A DNA stretch of 64,000 bases from Trileptium ribeirensis (taxonomy: Eukaryota; Nematoda; Enoplea; Enoplida; Thoracostomopsidae): positions 1 through 64,000 of the forward strand of contig JASANE010017555.1 in the NCBI GenBank assembly GCA_030248225.1, written 5' to 3'. The position numbers were made by a program, and so were the translations under genes. Position 1 is the first letter of the stretch; every line of letters begins with the position of its first letter. Below, piece after piece: positions 59,945 through 64,000 of the stretch. The notes beneath the pieces are model-generated. The model saw only the letters and a list, made by a program, of their open reading frames with translations, did not search any database and was not told where the DNA came from.

Positions 59945-60703
59945 CCGTAATGTCAAATTTTACAGCTAATACAGATTACAAAGTAAACTGGTACATGCAC
60001 AAATCGCGGGGCGGGCTTTGTAAGGCAAAGTGAGATACCTCACCAAACACGGCCTGCGGTATACGTATATATAGGTACATCTCTTTACAACACGTCATGA
60101 TTACTACAGATACAAAACACAACACAACGATTGGTGGGTCATGACCGGTAAGGTACCAGGAGGTATCCTACCATACCCAATTGAACAGAAACACATTAAT
60201 TGCATGCGAATTATTAATAGAGTTAACAGGTCATGCAAGTTTCACATGGCCGTGATATGCATCCATAAGAATAATAAAATCAATCACAAGCGGTACAATA
60301 AACGCACAAAGTTATCCAAATCAAACAGTTCATATACTCTTTGTACAATAATTAGCCTGTAGCTAGAACCCATGTATATATAAATCGAATATTCGGCCAT
60401 TATTCATACTAATCAATACAATTATAGCAATAACTCATACAATTACAACGATAAATATTATAATTATAGCGGTAGATCATTATGTCTGCAACAAAAAGTT
60501 AGAAATACTCGACCAATTCATGCACGGTCAGATACACACGCACACGTACATGCTCAGTGGAAGGCAGTATGAATTTGGCTCAGGACCATCGATTTTGCTC
60601 TAATCTCTATAGTGAGCATGACTCCAGGGTTCAATAATATTGCTCTTCACACTGCAGTGAGGATTAACTTCCGCGGAACGATCCAGAATCTGGATCTGTT
60701 ACA

Positions 60704-63013
<2,310 letters not shown>

Positions 63014-63089
63014 TGCCCAACGCAGTTACGACAGCAATGACAGCGGCACATGCAGTAGTAATCAGCGCGAAAACTGTCTTCAACAGGAG
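63014..63089 (-). CDS. STT3A: STT3A exon (first in window): transmembrane segment
   Basis: 76 bases after acceptor CTTTTCAG, in phase 0, encoding a hydrophobic helix (LLLKTVFALITTACAAVIAV...). It ends ALG plus the first base of a Lys codon before donor GTATCC. It aligns with the membrane segment preceding the conserved WTGRFY motif. Divergent in sequence, but the phase-1 junction restores 'GK-I', as in other animals. This is the least conserved exon, so the 5' border is the least certain. Confidence 0.75.
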
Positions 63090-64000
63090 CTGAAAAGGCA
63101 AAGATATTGAGTAGTCGAAATTGGCACTAGTACCATCTCTCGAACAACAATATACCAATACAAAATATACAGTTACCACTATGACCAGTAACAGTAAACA
63201 ACTCAAAATACTGGTTTTTAGAAACTGTGGTTCCGTTTCATAAATTTCAAATCCAAAGCAAATTATCCCAACATTATATTACTGTTCGTTATCATAGGTC
63301 AACAACATTGACAGGGTGGCCGCTGAGGCTTCGGTTCAATTTTCAAGGTTCTTTCAAAAAAATTCAGGGTTCTACGTTCAGCGTAAACAGAGGTAACAAA
63401 TACCAAAATACAATGTATTATACCTTATTAGCACCGTTGCAATTAAATACTTGAACCAAACTAACACAGGAAAATTACACGTAACAGCTGGACTAGTAGA
63501 TTAATGGTTCGACACACACACTTTACAAAAAATTTCAACGAAAAAACGAATTGCGTCCACTCACCAGAACCACATGGGCCTGAGCGGTTTTGACTGCGTA
63601 GGCAAGGGTCGTCAGGACCAATTCCACGCCGGCTCGTGGCTGTGCCAGTATTCAGAATTTTAATTTCTTTGGTACAAGTAGCTGCAGCGGCTTGCAAACA
63701 ATGATTTCCCAGGGACCGGTTCAACCCATTTCCAACAACTTTGCAAAAAATAGTTTCCATGGATCAGTGCAGCCCATTTACCGAATTCCGTGTACTGCGA
63801 CCACACAGCCTGATAAGTAGAGGTGAAATGAGGTTTTGCTGCCAAAAACATACAATTTGGTCGCGTTATTACATACGAAAAATCAATTGTAACAGTAATA
63901 CTTATATTTTTGATTCGGCAGTGGAAGTCGAGAACATGGTGACGATGTAATAAAAAATTAAAATTTTTCGGAATTTTGTTATGAAATTCTAGTTTTTTTC
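63090..64000. other. intron sequence 5' of the first STT3A exon seen
   Basis: No further STT3A exon recognised. Open frames at 63461-63851 on the minus strand do not resemble the missing N-terminal half. Confidence 0.4.

Larger units (their letters stand above)
58103..60703 (-). mobile_element. 5' LTR of the 56300-57822 gypsy relic, split by nested insertions
   Basis: Homologous to the 867-bp LTR at 35421-36287, with TGTCGG... at the left and ...TGTTACA at 60697-60703 (minus strand: starts TGTAACAGATCC). The LTR halves are 58103-58205 and 59945-60703. A primer-site-like GGAGTTAGACGTCC follows on the gag side, which is where this element needs its 5' LTR. Confidence 0.75.

Noticed and set aside
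63461..63851. Overlapping minus-strand frames near the right edge as candidate upstream STT3A exons
   Set aside because: Neither resembles the membrane segments or the first-loop motif expected upstream.

Overview
The window is nuclear DNA of an animal with long, transposon-rich introns. Evidence: spliced exons with GT/AG borders, one conserved eukaryotic gene spread over more than 36 kb, several retrotransposon clades, a hAT-like element and satellite arrays. The sequence alone does not place it more precisely than a metazoan, probably an invertebrate.

Left part (1-12931, + strand): the 3' half of a large Ty3/gypsy LTR retrotransposon. The window opens inside pol. An HHCC/DDE integrase is followed by an unusually long Pro-rich, charged tail of about 740 residues. 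After one in-frame TAA comes a second coding region whose product reads as a NADAR (YbiA-like) domain fused to an SGNH-hydrolase-like domain. This is the most unusual system in the window: a retrotransposon carrying a putative ADP-ribose-type N-glycosidase. A purine tract at 5527-5540 precedes a TGTAACAG start, and the matching inverted end CTGTTACA lies at about 12931, so the 3' LTR would be about 7.4 kb, exceptionally long.

12937-26450: older repeats. These are a decayed minus-strand gypsy element with paired ~400-bp direct repeats, a dispersed repeat with 150-180-bp internal units, an array of about eight tandem hairpins with apparently covarying stems (25323-25590), and an AT-rich tract.

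26598-63089 (minus strand): nine exons of STT3A, the catalytic subunit of oligosaccharyltransferase. They encode about the last 405 residues continuously; the N-terminal exons lie beyond the right edge. The introns are filled with a long palindromic element, a tRNA-like SINE, a 459-bp tandem repeat, two non-LTR retrotransposons with recognisable endonuclease or RT, a 5'-truncated LINE with an exact target-site duplication, a composite hAT-like element with an exact 8-bp duplication, a ~360-bp satellite abutting a 39-bp minisatellite, and a decayed gypsy gag-protease fragment with an LTR that was itself invaded twice.

Apart from STT3A no cellular gene is recognised. Everything else supported is mobile, tandemly repeated, or sequence in which I see nothing.
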